Positions 7,006-18,180 of a stretch of 64,000 nt of DNA are shown here, in pieces (positions within the stretch are counted from its first letter, which is position 1; each line of letters starts with the position of its first letter). The notes below the pieces were generated by a model, which made no database searches, was not told the DNA's origin, and saw nothing but the letters and a program-made list of their open reading frames with translations. Source of the stretch: Gemmatimonadota bacterium (lineage in GTDB: Bacteria; Gemmatimonadota; Gemmatimonadetes; Longimicrobiales; Gaopeijiaceae); assembly GCA_022822325.1 (NCBI GenBank), contig JAJEBW010000018.1:248001-312000 (forward strand), in the 5' to 3' direction. A program made the position numbers and the translations under genes.

Positions 7006-8688
7006 TCAGCGGATGGGCGCGTCGTTCAGCGTCCAGTCGTACTCGATGAAGGAGATCTCCGAAGCGGGATCCTCGAGGGCGGCGCGCGCCTCGCCGGCGA
7101 GGTATCCGGCCAGAAAGCGCCGGACCCCCTCCACCCCGCCAAAGTCCTCGCTGAACCAGTTCAGCACCTCGTTGATGCGCACGACTCGCCTGCCGCCATC
7201 CTCCGCCGACACCCGGAAGTGCAGGGGGTCGCCCACGAAGGAATCCACCCGTTCGTCCAGTTGGGTCCGGAGGGTCGCGCCCAGGTAGGCGCGGGGGATC
7301 AGCGGCGGACAGCTCACCGCGGCGCAGTTGATCGCGAAGTGGATGCGCGGATCGCCCATGGGCCGAATGATCTCGTGCTCGATCTCGTCCTGCGAGCGCT
7401 CCCGTCCCGCAACCCGGCAGTGGTCGCCGGTGAAGACGTCGGCGATCTGCCAGACCGAGTTGGCGGGTCGTCCGGCCACCCGGTTCCTGATTCCATGGAA
7501 TCCGCCCGCCGGCCTGATCGGGTAGTGCTCGATCACCCGCTTCAGCATGCAGGCGTTGTAGGCGTTGATCCAGAAGGCCAGCCGGTCGTCCTGCGAGGCC
7601 TGCGCGAGAGCGGCCGGATCGGTGGCGCCCAGCGCTTCGAGGTATCGCCGGAGCGGGGCGGAATCGGAGGAGAGGCGGCCGTAGTCCACCCCCTTGTCGT
7701 GCACCGCCCCGGCCAGCGCGCGCGAGAAGGAGGCATGGTCGGGGAGGCCGTCGGGATTTCGGCTCTGCGCCCCGGCGGGTGCGGTTCCCAAGGTCGCGCC
7801 GGCCAGCGCCGCCGGGAGCGCGATTGCGCGGAGAGCTTTCCCTTTTTCCCCTGTGGCGCCCGGAAGGCGGACCCCCAGACGGCGGAGCAGCGCCGGCAGG
7901 AAGCTGAGCAGGACAAGGAGCAGCCCCGCGAATCCCACCCGGAGGAGCGCGTCGGTCCACGCCTCCTGCGATCCCTGGAGAAGGGCATCGGCGAAATACG
8001 TGTAGATCGCGGCGCCGGGCACGATTCCGATCAGCGTCGCAAGGGCGTAGCTGCGCCACCGAATCGGAAGAAGTCCCGATCCGAAGTTCAGCACATTGAA
8101 GGGCACCAGGGGAATGAGACGCAGGGTCAGAATTCCCCGGAATCCGTGTTTCATCGTCGCCTGCTCCAGCTTTTCCAGTGCGGCCGAGTTGCGGCGAAGT
8201 CTCCCGGCGCTGCGGCCGGCCAGCGAGACGACGCCGTCCCGGCCCAGCTTGCGCGCCATGAGGAAGGCGGCGTTGGCCCCGAGGTTCGCCCCCGCCAGAT
8301 TGAGGACCGTTCCCCAGGCGAATCCGAAGATGACGCCTCCGGAGAGGGTCAGGAAGGTGCCGGGAACCGCCAGCGCCGTCGCCGCCGCATAGAGCGCGAC
8401 GAAGATCGCCGGGGCCCAGGGGTGACCCCGCAGCCACGCGATGAGTTCGAAGATGCCCTCGCGGGAAAGGTAGTTCCCCAGCGGGGTCAGCGTCGCGACC
8501 AGAAATGCCGCGATCAGGAGGAGGGCCAGGATCCCGATCCGGAGAAGGGGTCCGCGGCCCCGCGCCGGAGTCGCGTTCATTCCAGCCGGTTCCGCTTCGG
8601 CCGCGCTCGTTTCGGCAGGTCCTTTTTCAGCAGGTTTTCTTCCATCCGGTTCAACCCCGGCCGACCGGGGCGGGATCACTTCAGCCAT
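7006..8688 (-). CDS. TVP38/TMEM64 membrane protein fused to DUF547
   Basis: This is a 560-residue fusion. Residues 45-272 form a TVP38/TMEM64 (DedA-like) membrane domain, with VPGTFLTLSGGVIFGFAWGT and RLIPLVPFNVLNFGSGL as family landmarks. Residues 284-308 (KALRAIALPAALAGATLGTA, then PAGAQS) look like a complete signal peptide buried at the junction. A DUF547 domain (about 315-560) follows, with AFWINAYNACMLKRVIEHYP and INCAAVSCPPL. I see no start codon before the signal-like segment, so one polypeptide is expected. The start overlaps the upstream flavoprotein gene by 13 bp; an ATG at 8580 is a possible shorter start. The function is unknown. Confidence 0.85.
   Translation of the reverse strand: MAEVIPPRSAGVEPDGRKPAEKGPAETSAAEAEPAGMNATPARGRGPLLRIGILALLLIAAFLVATLTPLGNYLSREGIFELIAWLRGHPWAPAIFVALYAAATALAVPGTFLTLSGGVIFGFAWGTVLNLAGANLGANAAFLMARKLGRDGVVSLAGRSAGRLRRNSAALEKLEQATMKHGFRGILTLRLIPLVPFNVLNFGSGLLPIRWRSYALATLIGIVPGAAIYTYFADALLQGSQEAWTDALLRVGFAGLLLVLLSFLPALLRRLGVRLPGATGEKGKALRAIALPAALAGATLGTAPAGAQSRNPDGLPDHASFSRALAGAVHDKGVDYGRLSSDSAPLRRYLEALGATDPAALAQASQDDRLAFWINAYNACMLKRVIEHYPIRPAGGFHGIRNRVAGRPANSVWQIADVFTGDHCRVAGRERSQDEIEHEIIRPMGDPRIHFAINCAAVSCPPLIPRAYLGATLRTQLDERVDSFVGDPLHFRVSAEDGGRRVVRINEVLNWFSEDFGGVEGVRRFLAGYLAGEARAALEDPASEISFIEYDWTLNDAPIR
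8580..8654 (-). repeat. Five tandem 15-bp repeats in the TVP38-DUF547 N-terminal coding region
   Basis: On the plus strand five consecutive 15-mers can be aligned: ttccagccggttccg, cttcggccgcgctcg, tttcggcaggtcctt, tttcagcaggttttc and ttccatccggttcaa. They encode a Pro/Ala/Glu-rich segment ahead of the first membrane helix. The period is an exact multiple of three, so the frame is kept. Confidence 0.75.
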
Positions 8689-10256
8689 TGGACGACTCGC
8701 TTGAGGATGCGGCCGGAGGCGGAGTCGAGCTGGGAGCGCCTGAACTCGGAGGCGGCGCGCTTCACCCCTTCGGCCATTGTGGGGTAGGGGAAGATGGCGT
8801 CGGCCAGGCGGCTCGCGCCGATTCCGTTCGCCCGCGCCAGCGCCAGCGGCATGATGAGGTCGCCCGCGCCGTGCGCAACGATGGTGGCGCCCAGGATCCG
8901 GCCCTTGCGGTCGGTCGAGATCTTCACGAATCCCACCGCGGCGGCGTCCACGATGGCCCGGTCGAGATCGTCGAGCCGGTAGCGCCAACTGCTTCCCCCC
9001 GCGGCCGCGGCCTCCTCCTCGCCCATTCCCACCCGCGCCACCTCGGGATCGGTGTAGGTGACGCGCGGCACATTGTCGTAGCGCATGCGCGTGCGCAGGG
9101 GCAGGATGGAGTTGCGGAGCGCCACCCGCGCCATCTGGTCGGCCACATGGGTGAACTGCATCGCTCCGGTCACGTCGCCGACCGCCCAGATCGAAGGGGC
9201 CGAGGTGCGAAGGCGCGCGTCCACCTGAATCGCCCCCCGCCTGGTCTTCACCCCCGCGGCATCCAGCCCGAGTCCGCCGGTGAAGGGCCGCCGCCCCGTC
9301 GCCACGAAGATCTCGTCGGCCGCCACCCGGTCCCCATCGCCGGTGTGAAGGATCTTCCGTCCTCCCTTCGCCGGCCGCTCCCCTTCCACACTGCCTTCCA
9401 CCGTGACCGAGGTCACCGCCGCCCCCGTCCGCACCTCGATTCCCTCCTCGCGCAGCAGCGCTTCCATGAAGGCGCTCGCATCGGGGTCTTCCTCGACCAG
9501 GATCGAGGGCGCCATCTCGACGATCGTCACCCGGGCGCCCAGGCGCGAGAAGATCTGCGCGAACTCGGTCCCGATCGGACCGCCCCCCAGGATCGCGATC
9601 GACGCCGGCAGCTCGTTCTCGTCGAAGACGTTTTCGTAGCTCCAGTACCCGGCCTCGGCCAGTCCGGGGATCGGAGGAATGGCCGCGACGGCGCCGGTGG
9701 CGATCACGAACCGCTTCGCGCGCAGGATGGTCGTGCCTTCGACCCCCGTTCCCCCGGCTCCCCTCCCCTCGACCTCAAGCGTTCCCGGATCGAGGAAGCG
9801 GGCCGCGCCGTGGTGCACGCCGACCCCCATCTTGCGGAACCGTTCCGGATCGTCGTGGTGGGCGACCGTTTCCCGCGCCGCGCGCATCCGCTCCATGACC
9901 GCGCGAAAGTCGTGCCGGGCCGGGGTCGTCCGGAGTCCCAGCGCGGAGGCGCGGTCCAGTTGGCGGGCGAGGCGTCCGGAGGCGATCAGCGCCTTGGAGG
10001 GGACGCAGCCGGTCCAGAGGCAGTCCCCGCCGAGGGCGTTCTTCTCGACGATCGCGGCGTTCAGTCCCAGGTAGGCCGCTCCCGCCGCCGTGACGAGTCC
10101 GCCGGTGCCGCCGCCCACCGCAACCAGATCGTAGCTTCTCTTCAAGGTGCGCTCGGATTCAGGAGGTGTCGGGATTCCAGGGGATGCCGGGATTTCAGGG
10201 GGTGCCGGGAGCGTTGCCGCCCCCGCAGTTCGGGGCCCTCCGACAGGTTGGCGCAT
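8676..10256 (-). CDS. MerA-like FAD-dependent pyridine nucleotide-disulfide oxidoreductase
   Basis: The protein has 526 residues as drawn. It has the FAD-binding GGGTGG motif, the redox-active disulfide motif GGDCLWTGCVPSKALI, the NAD(P)H-binding GGGPIGTEFAQ motif and the second FAD motif SIWAVGDVTG. A C-terminal dimerisation domain of the dihydrolipoamide dehydrogenase/mercuric reductase family follows. It lacks the extra C-terminal cysteine pair of true mercuric reductase. Relatives are often next to, or fused with, TVP38/TMEM64 proteins, which matches the downstream gene. The N-terminus carries three imperfect 17-18 bp repeats, so the start may lie further in, for example at the TTG before KRSYDLVAVGG. 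Confidence 0.88.
   Translation of the reverse strand: MRQPVGGPRTAGAATLPAPPEIPASPGIPTPPESERTLKRSYDLVAVGGGTGGLVTAAGAAYLGLNAAIVEKNALGGDCLWTGCVPSKALIASGRLARQLDRASALGLRTTPARHDFRAVMERMRAARETVAHHDDPERFRKMGVGVHHGAARFLDPGTLEVEGRGAGGTGVEGTTILRAKRFVIATGAVAAIPPIPGLAEAGYWSYENVFDENELPASIAILGGGPIGTEFAQIFSRLGARVTIVEMAPSILVEEDPDASAFMEALLREEGIEVRTGAAVTSVTVEGSVEGERPAKGGRKILHTGDGDRVAADEIFVATGRRPFTGGLGLDAAGVKTRRGAIQVDARLRTSAPSIWAVGDVTGAMQFTHVADQMARVALRNSILPLRTRMRYDNVPRVTYTDPEVARVGMGEEEAAAAGGSSWRYRLDDLDRAIVDAAAVGFVKISTDRKGRILGATIVAHGAGDLIMPLALARANGIGASRLADAIFPYPTMAEGVKRAASEFRRSQLDSASGRILKRVVQWLK
10155..10207 (-). repeat. Three imperfect 17-18 bp repeats near the flavoprotein start
   Basis: On the plus strand the units are ggattcaggaggtgtcg, ggattccaggggatgccg and ggatttcagggggtgccg. 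They lie in the Pro-rich N-terminal extension of the MerA-like gene, before its conserved FAD motif. Confidence 0.8.
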
Positions 10257-10348
10257 CTGAACATGGATGTGCCCCGCAGAAACGATAGCTTGTTGTCATC
10301 GTCGCGCGCTCCCGCCGGTTCGGATTCATCCGGGCGAGCGGGAATTCC

Positions 10349-10376
10349 TTGACGATGCGCTATTTCGCGTTATATT
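10349..10376 (+). promoter_or_regulatory. Predicted sigma70-type promoter of recA
   Basis: TTGACG and TATATT are separated by 16 bp in a locally AT-rich patch of the divergent intergenic region. Transcription would begin near 10383 and give an approximately 80-base leader containing the tandem 16-bp repeat. I do not see a convincing LexA-type palindrome. Confidence 0.65.
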
Positions 10377-10416
10377 CGGTTTTCGCCGGAACGAGCTTCG
10401 GATTTCGAATCCGCCG

Positions 10417-10448
10417 GAGATCGCAAGAATCTGAGATCGCAAGAATCT
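10417..10448 (+). repeat. Perfect tandem 16-bp duplication in the recA leader
   Basis: The sequence gagatcgcaagaatct occurs twice in direct succession and is followed by gagaaaggaaag, which holds the likely ribosome binding site. The copies are identical, which suggests a recent duplication. Confidence 0.95.
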
Positions 10449-10464
10449 GAGAAAGGAAAGACCA

Positions 10465-11553
10465 ATGCCCGCGAGAAAGAAGAGAAAGCCCGCCGCCGCG
10501 GATCCGAAGCTGAAGCGGAAGGCGCTGGAGACCGCCCTCACCCAGATCGAGCGGTCCTACGGGAAGGGCGCGATCATGCGGATGGGGTCGGGACAGCCCG
10601 GTCTGCGGATTCGCAGCATCTCCACCGGAGCGATCAACCTCGATGCGGTGATCGGAATCGGCGGGGTTCCGCGCGGACGAATCACCGAGATCTACGGTCC
10701 CGAATCCTCCGGGAAGACCACTCTCTGTCTCCATGTGATCGCGAACGCCCAGCGCGAGGGGGGGGTGGCGGCCTTCATCGACGCCGAACACGCCCTCGAC
10801 ATCCAGTATGCGCGGAAGCTCGGAATCGATGTGGACGACCTCCTCGTGGCCCAGCCCGATACCGGCGAGCAGGCGCTCGAGATCGCCGAGGTGCTGATTC
10901 GCAGCAATGCGGTGGATGTGATCGTGGTGGACTCGGTGGCGGCGCTGGTGCCCCGGGCGGAGATCGAGGGCGAGATGGGGGACTCGCATGTGGGGCTTCA
11001 GGCCCGGCTGATGAGCCAGGCGCTCCGCAAGCTGACCGGCGCGGTGAGCCGGTCCAGGGCCTCCATCATCTTCACCAACCAGATCCGCGAGAAGATCGGG
11101 GTGATGTTCGGCAGTCCCGAAACGACCTCGGGCGGCCGCGCGCTCAAGTTCTACGCCTCGCTGAGGATGGACATCCGGCGCATCGGCGCGCTCAAGGAGG
11201 GAACGAACATCATCGGCAACCGGACCCGGGTGAAGGTGGTGAAGAACAAGTGCGCGCCTCCCTTCAAGCAGGCCGAGTTCGACATCCTCTACGGACAGGG
11301 AATCAGCCACACGGGACTGCTGATCGACCTGGGCGTCGACGAGGGAATCGTGACCAAGTCGGGTTCGTGGTTCTCGCTGGGAGAGCTGCGGCTGGGCCAG
11401 GGCAAGGAAAATGTCCGTGCCTTCCTGCAGGAGAACGCCGACGTGGCCGGGGAGATCGAGGCGAAGCTGCTGGTGGCGCTGGGGATGACCGAGCCGGAGG
11501 CGCCGGAGGGAGAGGAAGGGGCGGAAGGGACGCCGAAGGTCAAGGTGGTATAG
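10465..11553 (+). CDS. recA: Recombinase RecA
   Basis: RecA carries out ATP-dependent strand exchange and activates the SOS response. The 362-residue protein has Walker A GPESSGKT at 78-85, the conserved [10 protein letters not shown] segment, [18 protein letters not shown] and the [14 protein letters not shown] loop L2 region. The C-terminus is acidic ([13 protein letters not shown]), as expected. The AGGAAAG ribosome binding site is spaced normally. No recX is found; alaS follows after 70 bp. Confidence 0.98.
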   Translation: MPARKKRKPAAADPKLKRKALETALTQIERSYGKGAIMRMGSGQPGLRIRSISTGAINLDAVIGIGGVPRGRITEIYGPESSGKTTLCLHVIANAQREGGVAAFIDAEHALDIQYARKLGIDVDDLLVAQPDTGEQALEIAEVLIRSNAVDVIVVDSVAALVPRAEIEGEMGDSHVGLQARLMSQALRKLTGAVSRSRASIIFTNQIREKIGVMFGSPETTSGGRALKFYASLRMDIRRIGALKEGTNIIGNRTRVKVVKNKCAPPFKQAEFDILYGQGISHTGLLIDLGVDEGIVTKSGSWFSLGELRLGQGKENVRAFLQENADVAGEIEAKLLVALGMTEPEAPEGEEGAEGTPKVKVV

Positions 11554-11623
11554 CTTTCGACCCCCAAAGGGACCGGCTTCTCCGGCCGGAATCCCGACTC
11601 TTCCCGCACAACGACCGGGTCCG

Positions 11624-14326
<2,703 letters not shown>

Positions 14327-14335
14327 AGGGACTCC

Positions 14336-14647
14336 ATGGAGCCGCGCGAGCGCGACCGTCGCCGGGAGAGTCCCCTTCCGGCTTCCCTGCGCGCCCACCT
14401 TGAGGACGACGCGGACGAAACCGCCACCGTCGGGTCGTTGCTTGCCGCCGCCGAAGAGTCGCTCGCGCGTTGCGCCGGCAAGCGTGCCCCGGATCGGGAA
14501 ATGGCCTTCGAGCTGCTCGCCGTCGATGTCCGCGTGACCCGGGCCTGCCAACGGGCGCTTGCCGAGGGTGGCGGCGCGGCCGCTCTGGGAGCGATCGCGT
14601 CGCGGATCGCGAATCTCGCCGGGACCGGGGAGAGCGCGCCTTCATGA
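14336..14647 (+). CDS. Small hypothetical protein between alaS and a PHP phosphatase gene
   Basis: I do not recognise this 103-residue protein. It is charged, lacks membrane segments and has a helical-looking second half (MAFELLAVDVRVTRACQRAL). It starts ten bases after alaS and overlaps the next gene by four bases (ATGA), so it sits in an operon. Codon use matches its neighbours. A cell-division accessory role was considered but nothing specific supports it. Confidence 0.55.
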   Translation: MEPRERDRRRESPLPASLRAHLEDDADETATVGSLLAAAEESLARCAGKRAPDREMAFELLAVDVRVTRACQRALAEGGGAAALGAIASRIANLAGTGESAPS

Positions 14648-15447
14648 CCGCCGCGGGCCGGCTTGCCGACTTCCACTGCCATCTCGTGCCGGGGGTCGAC
14701 GACGGTTCGGAGACGATGCGGGATTCGCTGCACTCGATCGGGCGCATGATCGACGCCGGGATCGCGCGAATCATCACGACGCCGCACCTCGCCGCCTCGG
14801 CGGCGGGACGGGTCTACCGAAACGGATTCATGCACCACTTCGATCGCCAGTGGGCCAGAGTGCGGGACCGGGCGCGGACCGCCTTCCCCGATCTGGAGCT
14901 CCGGTGCGCCTTCGAGGTCAGGCTCGACGCGCCCTTTCCGGTTCACGACGAACGCCTGCGCCTGGGCGGAACCCGCTTCGTGCTGGTCGAAGTCCCCGAC
15001 TTTCGCATTCATGCGGGCATTGCCGCCCTGCTGGCGGACATCGTGCGTGCGGGCCTCGTTCCCGTCGTCGCCCACCCGGAACGGTACCGCGGCATCGATC
15101 GCGACCTGGAGGTGCTGCGGCGGTGGAAGGCGATCGGAGCGCATCTTCAGGGGAACTACGGATCGCTGGTCGGCCAGAGTGGCAAGGCGGCGCGGGCGAT
15201 TGTCCTGCGGCTCCTGGCGGAAGGACTGCTCGACTATCTCTGCTCCGACTTCCACGGACAGCCCGGCTACACCCTCTACACCGGTCCCGGCCGCGACGAG
15301 GTGCGACGACAGGGAGGAATGCGACAGCTTGAGTTGCTGGGGAACGTGAATCCCGGCCGTCTCTTCGAGGGAAGACCCCCGCTTCCGGTTCCGTCCCTCG
15401 AACTTCGGGCGCCCCCGAAGGAGCCCGTGGAGAAATGGCTCGAATGA
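14644..15447 (+). CDS. PHP-domain protein, CpsB/CapC-type tyrosine phosphatase
   Basis: The 267-residue protein carries the metal-binding PHP motifs DFHCHLVPGVDDGS near the N-terminus, TTPHL, VVAHPERY and the C-terminal SDFHGQ. These match bacterial tyrosine phosphatases that act on capsule and exopolysaccharide kinases. No polysaccharide kinase is seen in the window. The start overlaps the preceding stop by four bases, and the C-terminus overlaps gmhA. The neighbouring heptose gene fits a cell-surface carbohydrate context. Confidence 0.85.
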   Translation: MTAAGRLADFHCHLVPGVDDGSETMRDSLHSIGRMIDAGIARIITTPHLAASAAGRVYRNGFMHHFDRQWARVRDRARTAFPDLELRCAFEVRLDAPFPVHDERLRLGGTRFVLVEVPDFRIHAGIAALLADIVRAGLVPVVAHPERYRGIDRDLEVLRRWKAIGAHLQGNYGSLVGQSGKAARAIVLRLLAEGLLDYLCSDFHGQPGYTLYTGPGRDEVRRQGGMRQLELLGNVNPGRLFEGRPPLPVPSLELRAPPKEPVEKWLE

Positions 15448-16040
15448 CCGGGGAGCGGGTGCGCGCCGAACTCTCGGAGCTGGCGGGACTGGCGCTCGCG
15501 GTGGGCCGGGAGTGCGCCGGGGGAATCGACGCCTACGCGAACCGGGCGGCGGCGACGTTGCGCGCGGGGGGAAAGCTGATGTTCTGCGGCAATGGCGGGT
15601 CGGCGGCCGATGCGCAGCACCTGGCGGCCGAGTACGCCGTGCGTCTTTCCCGGGACCGGGCGGCTCTTGCGGCGGTGGCGCTCACAACCGACTCCTCGGT
15701 GCTGACCGCATGCGCGAACGACTACGGATTCGATCTTGTCTTCGCGCGCCAGGTGGAAGCGATCGGGCGTCCCGGCGATCTTCTGGTTCTGCATTCCACC
15801 TCCGGGAACTCCGCGAATCTGCTCGAGGCGGCCCGGCGGGCGCGGGACCGGAGGATCGGCACCGTCGCCGTCCTGGCCCGCGGCGGCGGCAGGCTGCGCG
15901 ACCGGGCGGACGCGGCCATCGTGGTTCCCACCGACTCGGTTGCGCGCGCGCAGGAGATCCACCTTGCCATCGGACACATCGTATGCCGCGCCGTGGAGGA
16001 CCGGCTTCTCGGCGGCGCCGTGCGGGGAGAAGACGAATGA
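15435..16040 (+). CDS. gmhA: Sedoheptulose 7-phosphate isomerase (phosphoheptose isomerase)
   Basis: GmhA converts sedoheptulose 7-phosphate to heptose 7-phosphate, the first step of ADP-heptose synthesis for lipopolysaccharide. The 201-residue SIS-domain protein shows GGKLMFCGNGGSAADAQHLAAE and HSTSGNSANLLEAA, both typical. It overlaps the PHP gene; an ATG at 15444 giving an ATGA overlap is an alternative start. The later heptose genes are not in the window. Confidence 0.88.
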   Translation: MARMTGERVRAELSELAGLALAVGRECAGGIDAYANRAAATLRAGGKLMFCGNGGSAADAQHLAAEYAVRLSRDRAALAAVALTTDSSVLTACANDYGFDLVFARQVEAIGRPGDLLVLHSTSGNSANLLEAARRARDRRIGTVAVLARGGGRLRDRADAAIVVPTDSVARAQEIHLAIGHIVCRAVEDRLLGGAVRGEDE

Positions 16041-16840
16041 CCGGCCATCGGACCATCGCCAACCGGCCCATCGGGGACGAATCATTGCTCCAGCTACGGG
16101 GAAAGCGAGCGCTCGTGACCGGAGGCTCGCGCGGGGTGGGCGCCGCGACCGCCCGCTTGCTCGCCCGCGCCGGCGCCGATGTGGGAATCTCCTACCATAC
16201 CCGCTCCAAAGAAGCGGACGGGATCGTGGCCGAGGTGCGGGGAATCGGTGCGCGCGCCTGGGCCCAAGGGGGGAACCTGGCCGATCCGTCCGCGGTGGAG
16301 GCGCTCTTCGCGCGGGTGGACGCCGAGTTTGGGGGACTCGACGTCTTCGTGGGAAATGCGGGGGTGTGGCCGGTTCCCGACGTGCCGCTGGAGGAGATGG
16401 AGGAAGCGCGCTGGCGCGAGACGGTGGCGGTGAATCTGGACTCGATCTTCCTGACGACGCAGGCTGCGCTCCGCCGCATGGGCAACGACGGAAGGGTGGT
16501 GCTGGTGAGTTCGACCGCGGGCCAGCGGGGAGAGGCCTTCCACTGCGACTACGCGGCGACGAAGGGCGCGATCATCTCGCTCGTCAAGGGACTGTGCGTC
16601 GAGGTGGGGGGACGGGGAATCACCGTGAACGCGGTTGCCCCCGGGTGGATCGACACCGAGATGTCCGAGAGTGCGCTCGGGGGACCGGGGCGCGAGGCGA
16701 TCGAGGCCGCGATTCCGATCGGCCGCGTGGCGACCGCCGAGGATGTGGCCGGTCCGATCGTGCTTCTCTGTTCGCCCCTTGCGCGCCACATCACCGGCGA
16801 AATCCTGAATGTCAACGGGGGAGCGGTGCTGGTCGGGTGA
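16037..16840 (+). CDS. Short-chain dehydrogenase/reductase, FabG-like
   Basis: The 267-residue SDR has the NAD(P)-binding motif TGGSRGVGAA, a FVGNAG motif, catalytic Ser in LVSSTAG and the YxxxK pair in DYAATKGA. The C-terminal GEILNVNGGAV matches the 3-oxoacyl-ACP reductase subgroup. A dedicated fabG lies at 55.4 kb, so this copy probably serves another substrate. It overlaps gmhA and cca by four bases each. The N-terminal extension before LRGKRALVTGG is about 20 residues. Confidence 0.85.
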   Translation: MTGHRTIANRPIGDESLLQLRGKRALVTGGSRGVGAATARLLARAGADVGISYHTRSKEADGIVAEVRGIGARAWAQGGNLADPSAVEALFARVDAEFGGLDVFVGNAGVWPVPDVPLEEMEEARWRETVAVNLDSIFLTTQAALRRMGNDGRVVLVSSTAGQRGEAFHCDYAATKGAIISLVKGLCVEVGGRGITVNAVAPGWIDTEMSESALGGPGREAIEAAIPIGRVATAEDVAGPIVLLCSPLARHITGEILNVNGGAVLVG

Positions 16841-18180
16841 CCGCGCGCGCCCAAGCCCCGCGGGAGGAAGCGGCGGCCTCGCGATTCCGCGGTTCGGGCG
16901 GCGTTCCGGAGGTTCCCGGATCGGTGGTCCGGCTGATCGAGCGTCTGGAGCGCGCCGGATACGAGAGCTGGACGGTGGGAGGCGCCGTCCGCGATGCGCT
17001 GCGCGGGAATGCGGGCCGGGCCGGCGACTGGGATCTGGCGACCCGGGCCACCCCGCGCCAGGTGCGCCGCCTCTTTCGGCGGACCGTGCCGCTCGGAATC
17101 GAATACGGCACGGTGGGGGTCTTTGGCGACGACGGCGTTCTCCACGAGGTCACCACCTTCCGGCACGATGTGGCGACCTTCGGACGCAGGGCGGTCGTAG
17201 CCTTCGCGCGCACCCTGGAAGAGGATCTCGCCCGGCGGGACTTTACCATCAATGCCATGGCCTGGCACCCTCTGAGACGCGAGCTGCGCGATCCGCACGG
17301 CGGCGCCCGCGACCTCCGCGAAGGCGTGCTGCGGGCGGTTGGCGATCCGCGCGAACGCTTCCGCGAGGACTACCTGCGCATCCTGCGGGGATTGCGCTTC
17401 GCCGGAGCGTTCGGGCTGCGGATCGAGCCCCGGACCTGGCAGGGGATGGTCGAGGCGGTGCCGGGGATCGCGCGGCTGTCGCGGGAACGGATTCGGGACG
17501 AGTTGCTGCGCGTGCTTTCCGGGCCGGCGCCTTCCCGCGCCCTGGAGCTCTACGAACGGTCGGGCGCCCGCGCCGTGTTCCTGCCCGAGCTGACGGACGG
17601 CCTCGGCCCCGCGGCGCTGGCGACGGTGGATGCCGTTCGGGGAAAGCGCGCCGAGGTGCGGATGGCCGCGCTGCTGGTCCTTGGCGGCGGAGTCCGTCCC
17701 GCCCCCATCCTTTCCCGGCTGCGTTTCTCGCGCGCCGAGGCCGGGCGCATCGCGGCGGCCGCGAGCTCCGGTCCCGGTCCCGATCCCGTCCTTTTGGCCA
17801 ACCCGGCCGCGCGGCGGCGCTGGATGGCGCGGACAGGCCGCCGCAAGCTGCGGGGCGTCTTCCGTCTCTGGCTCGCCGCCCTGCGCGCCGGCGCCTCCCC
17901 TTCGTCGCGGGAAGCGGTCCTTGGGCTCGTGGCTGCGGCTCGGCGCGACCAGCGCTGCGGCGTTCCCCTCTCGGTCGGGGAGCTGGCGATCGCCGGGCGC
18001 GATCTCCTCGCCCTCGGCTGGTCGCCCGGGCCCCGCATCGGACGCACCCTCGGCTCCCTTCTGGAGGCGGTCTGGGAGGATCCGGCGCTGAACCGGAGGA
18101 GCACCCTCCTGCACCTGGCCCGCGAAGGCGTCCCGGACCCCGGACCCGGCCCGGCTCGCGGCCACCGGAGAGAACGATGA
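16837..18180 (+). CDS. CCA tRNA nucleotidyltransferase / poly(A) polymerase family
   Basis: The 447-residue class II nucleotidyltransferase has the head motif VGGAVRDALRG, the catalytic GDWDLAT aspartates, the RRDFTINAMA motif and a tRNA-binding helical region around RFREDYLRILRGLRFAGAF. The tRNA-Gln gene in this window does not encode CCA, so an enzyme of this kind is required. Whether this copy acts as CCA-adding enzyme or poly(A) polymerase cannot be told by eye. The GTG start at 16837 overlaps the SDR stop. Confidence 0.88.
   Translation: MTARAQAPREEAAASRFRGSGGVPEVPGSVVRLIERLERAGYESWTVGGAVRDALRGNAGRAGDWDLATRATPRQVRRLFRRTVPLGIEYGTVGVFGDDGVLHEVTTFRHDVATFGRRAVVAFARTLEEDLARRDFTINAMAWHPLRRELRDPHGGARDLREGVLRAVGDPRERFREDYLRILRGLRFAGAFGLRIEPRTWQGMVEAVPGIARLSRERIRDELLRVLSGPAPSRALELYERSGARAVFLPELTDGLGPAALATVDAVRGKRAEVRMAALLVLGGGVRPAPILSRLRFSRAEAGRIAAAASSGPGPDPVLLANPAARRRWMARTGRRKLRGVFRLWLAALRAGASPSSREAVLGLVAAARRDQRCGVPLSVGELAIAGRDLLALGWSPGPRIGRTLGSLLEAVWEDPALNRRSTLLHLAREGVPDPGPGPARGHRRER

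Noticed and set aside
5492-8437. Single 981-residue minus-strand protein
   Set aside because: Only the part from 6961 downward matches known families. The upstream portion is antisense-frame shadow of the TVP38-DUF547 gene, which uses another frame.
16037-16840. SDR at 16.0 kb as the fatty acid fabG
   Set aside because: The fab operon at 55.4 kb has its own fabG with the NNAGITRDN signature. This SDR is in a different operon and its substrate is unknown.
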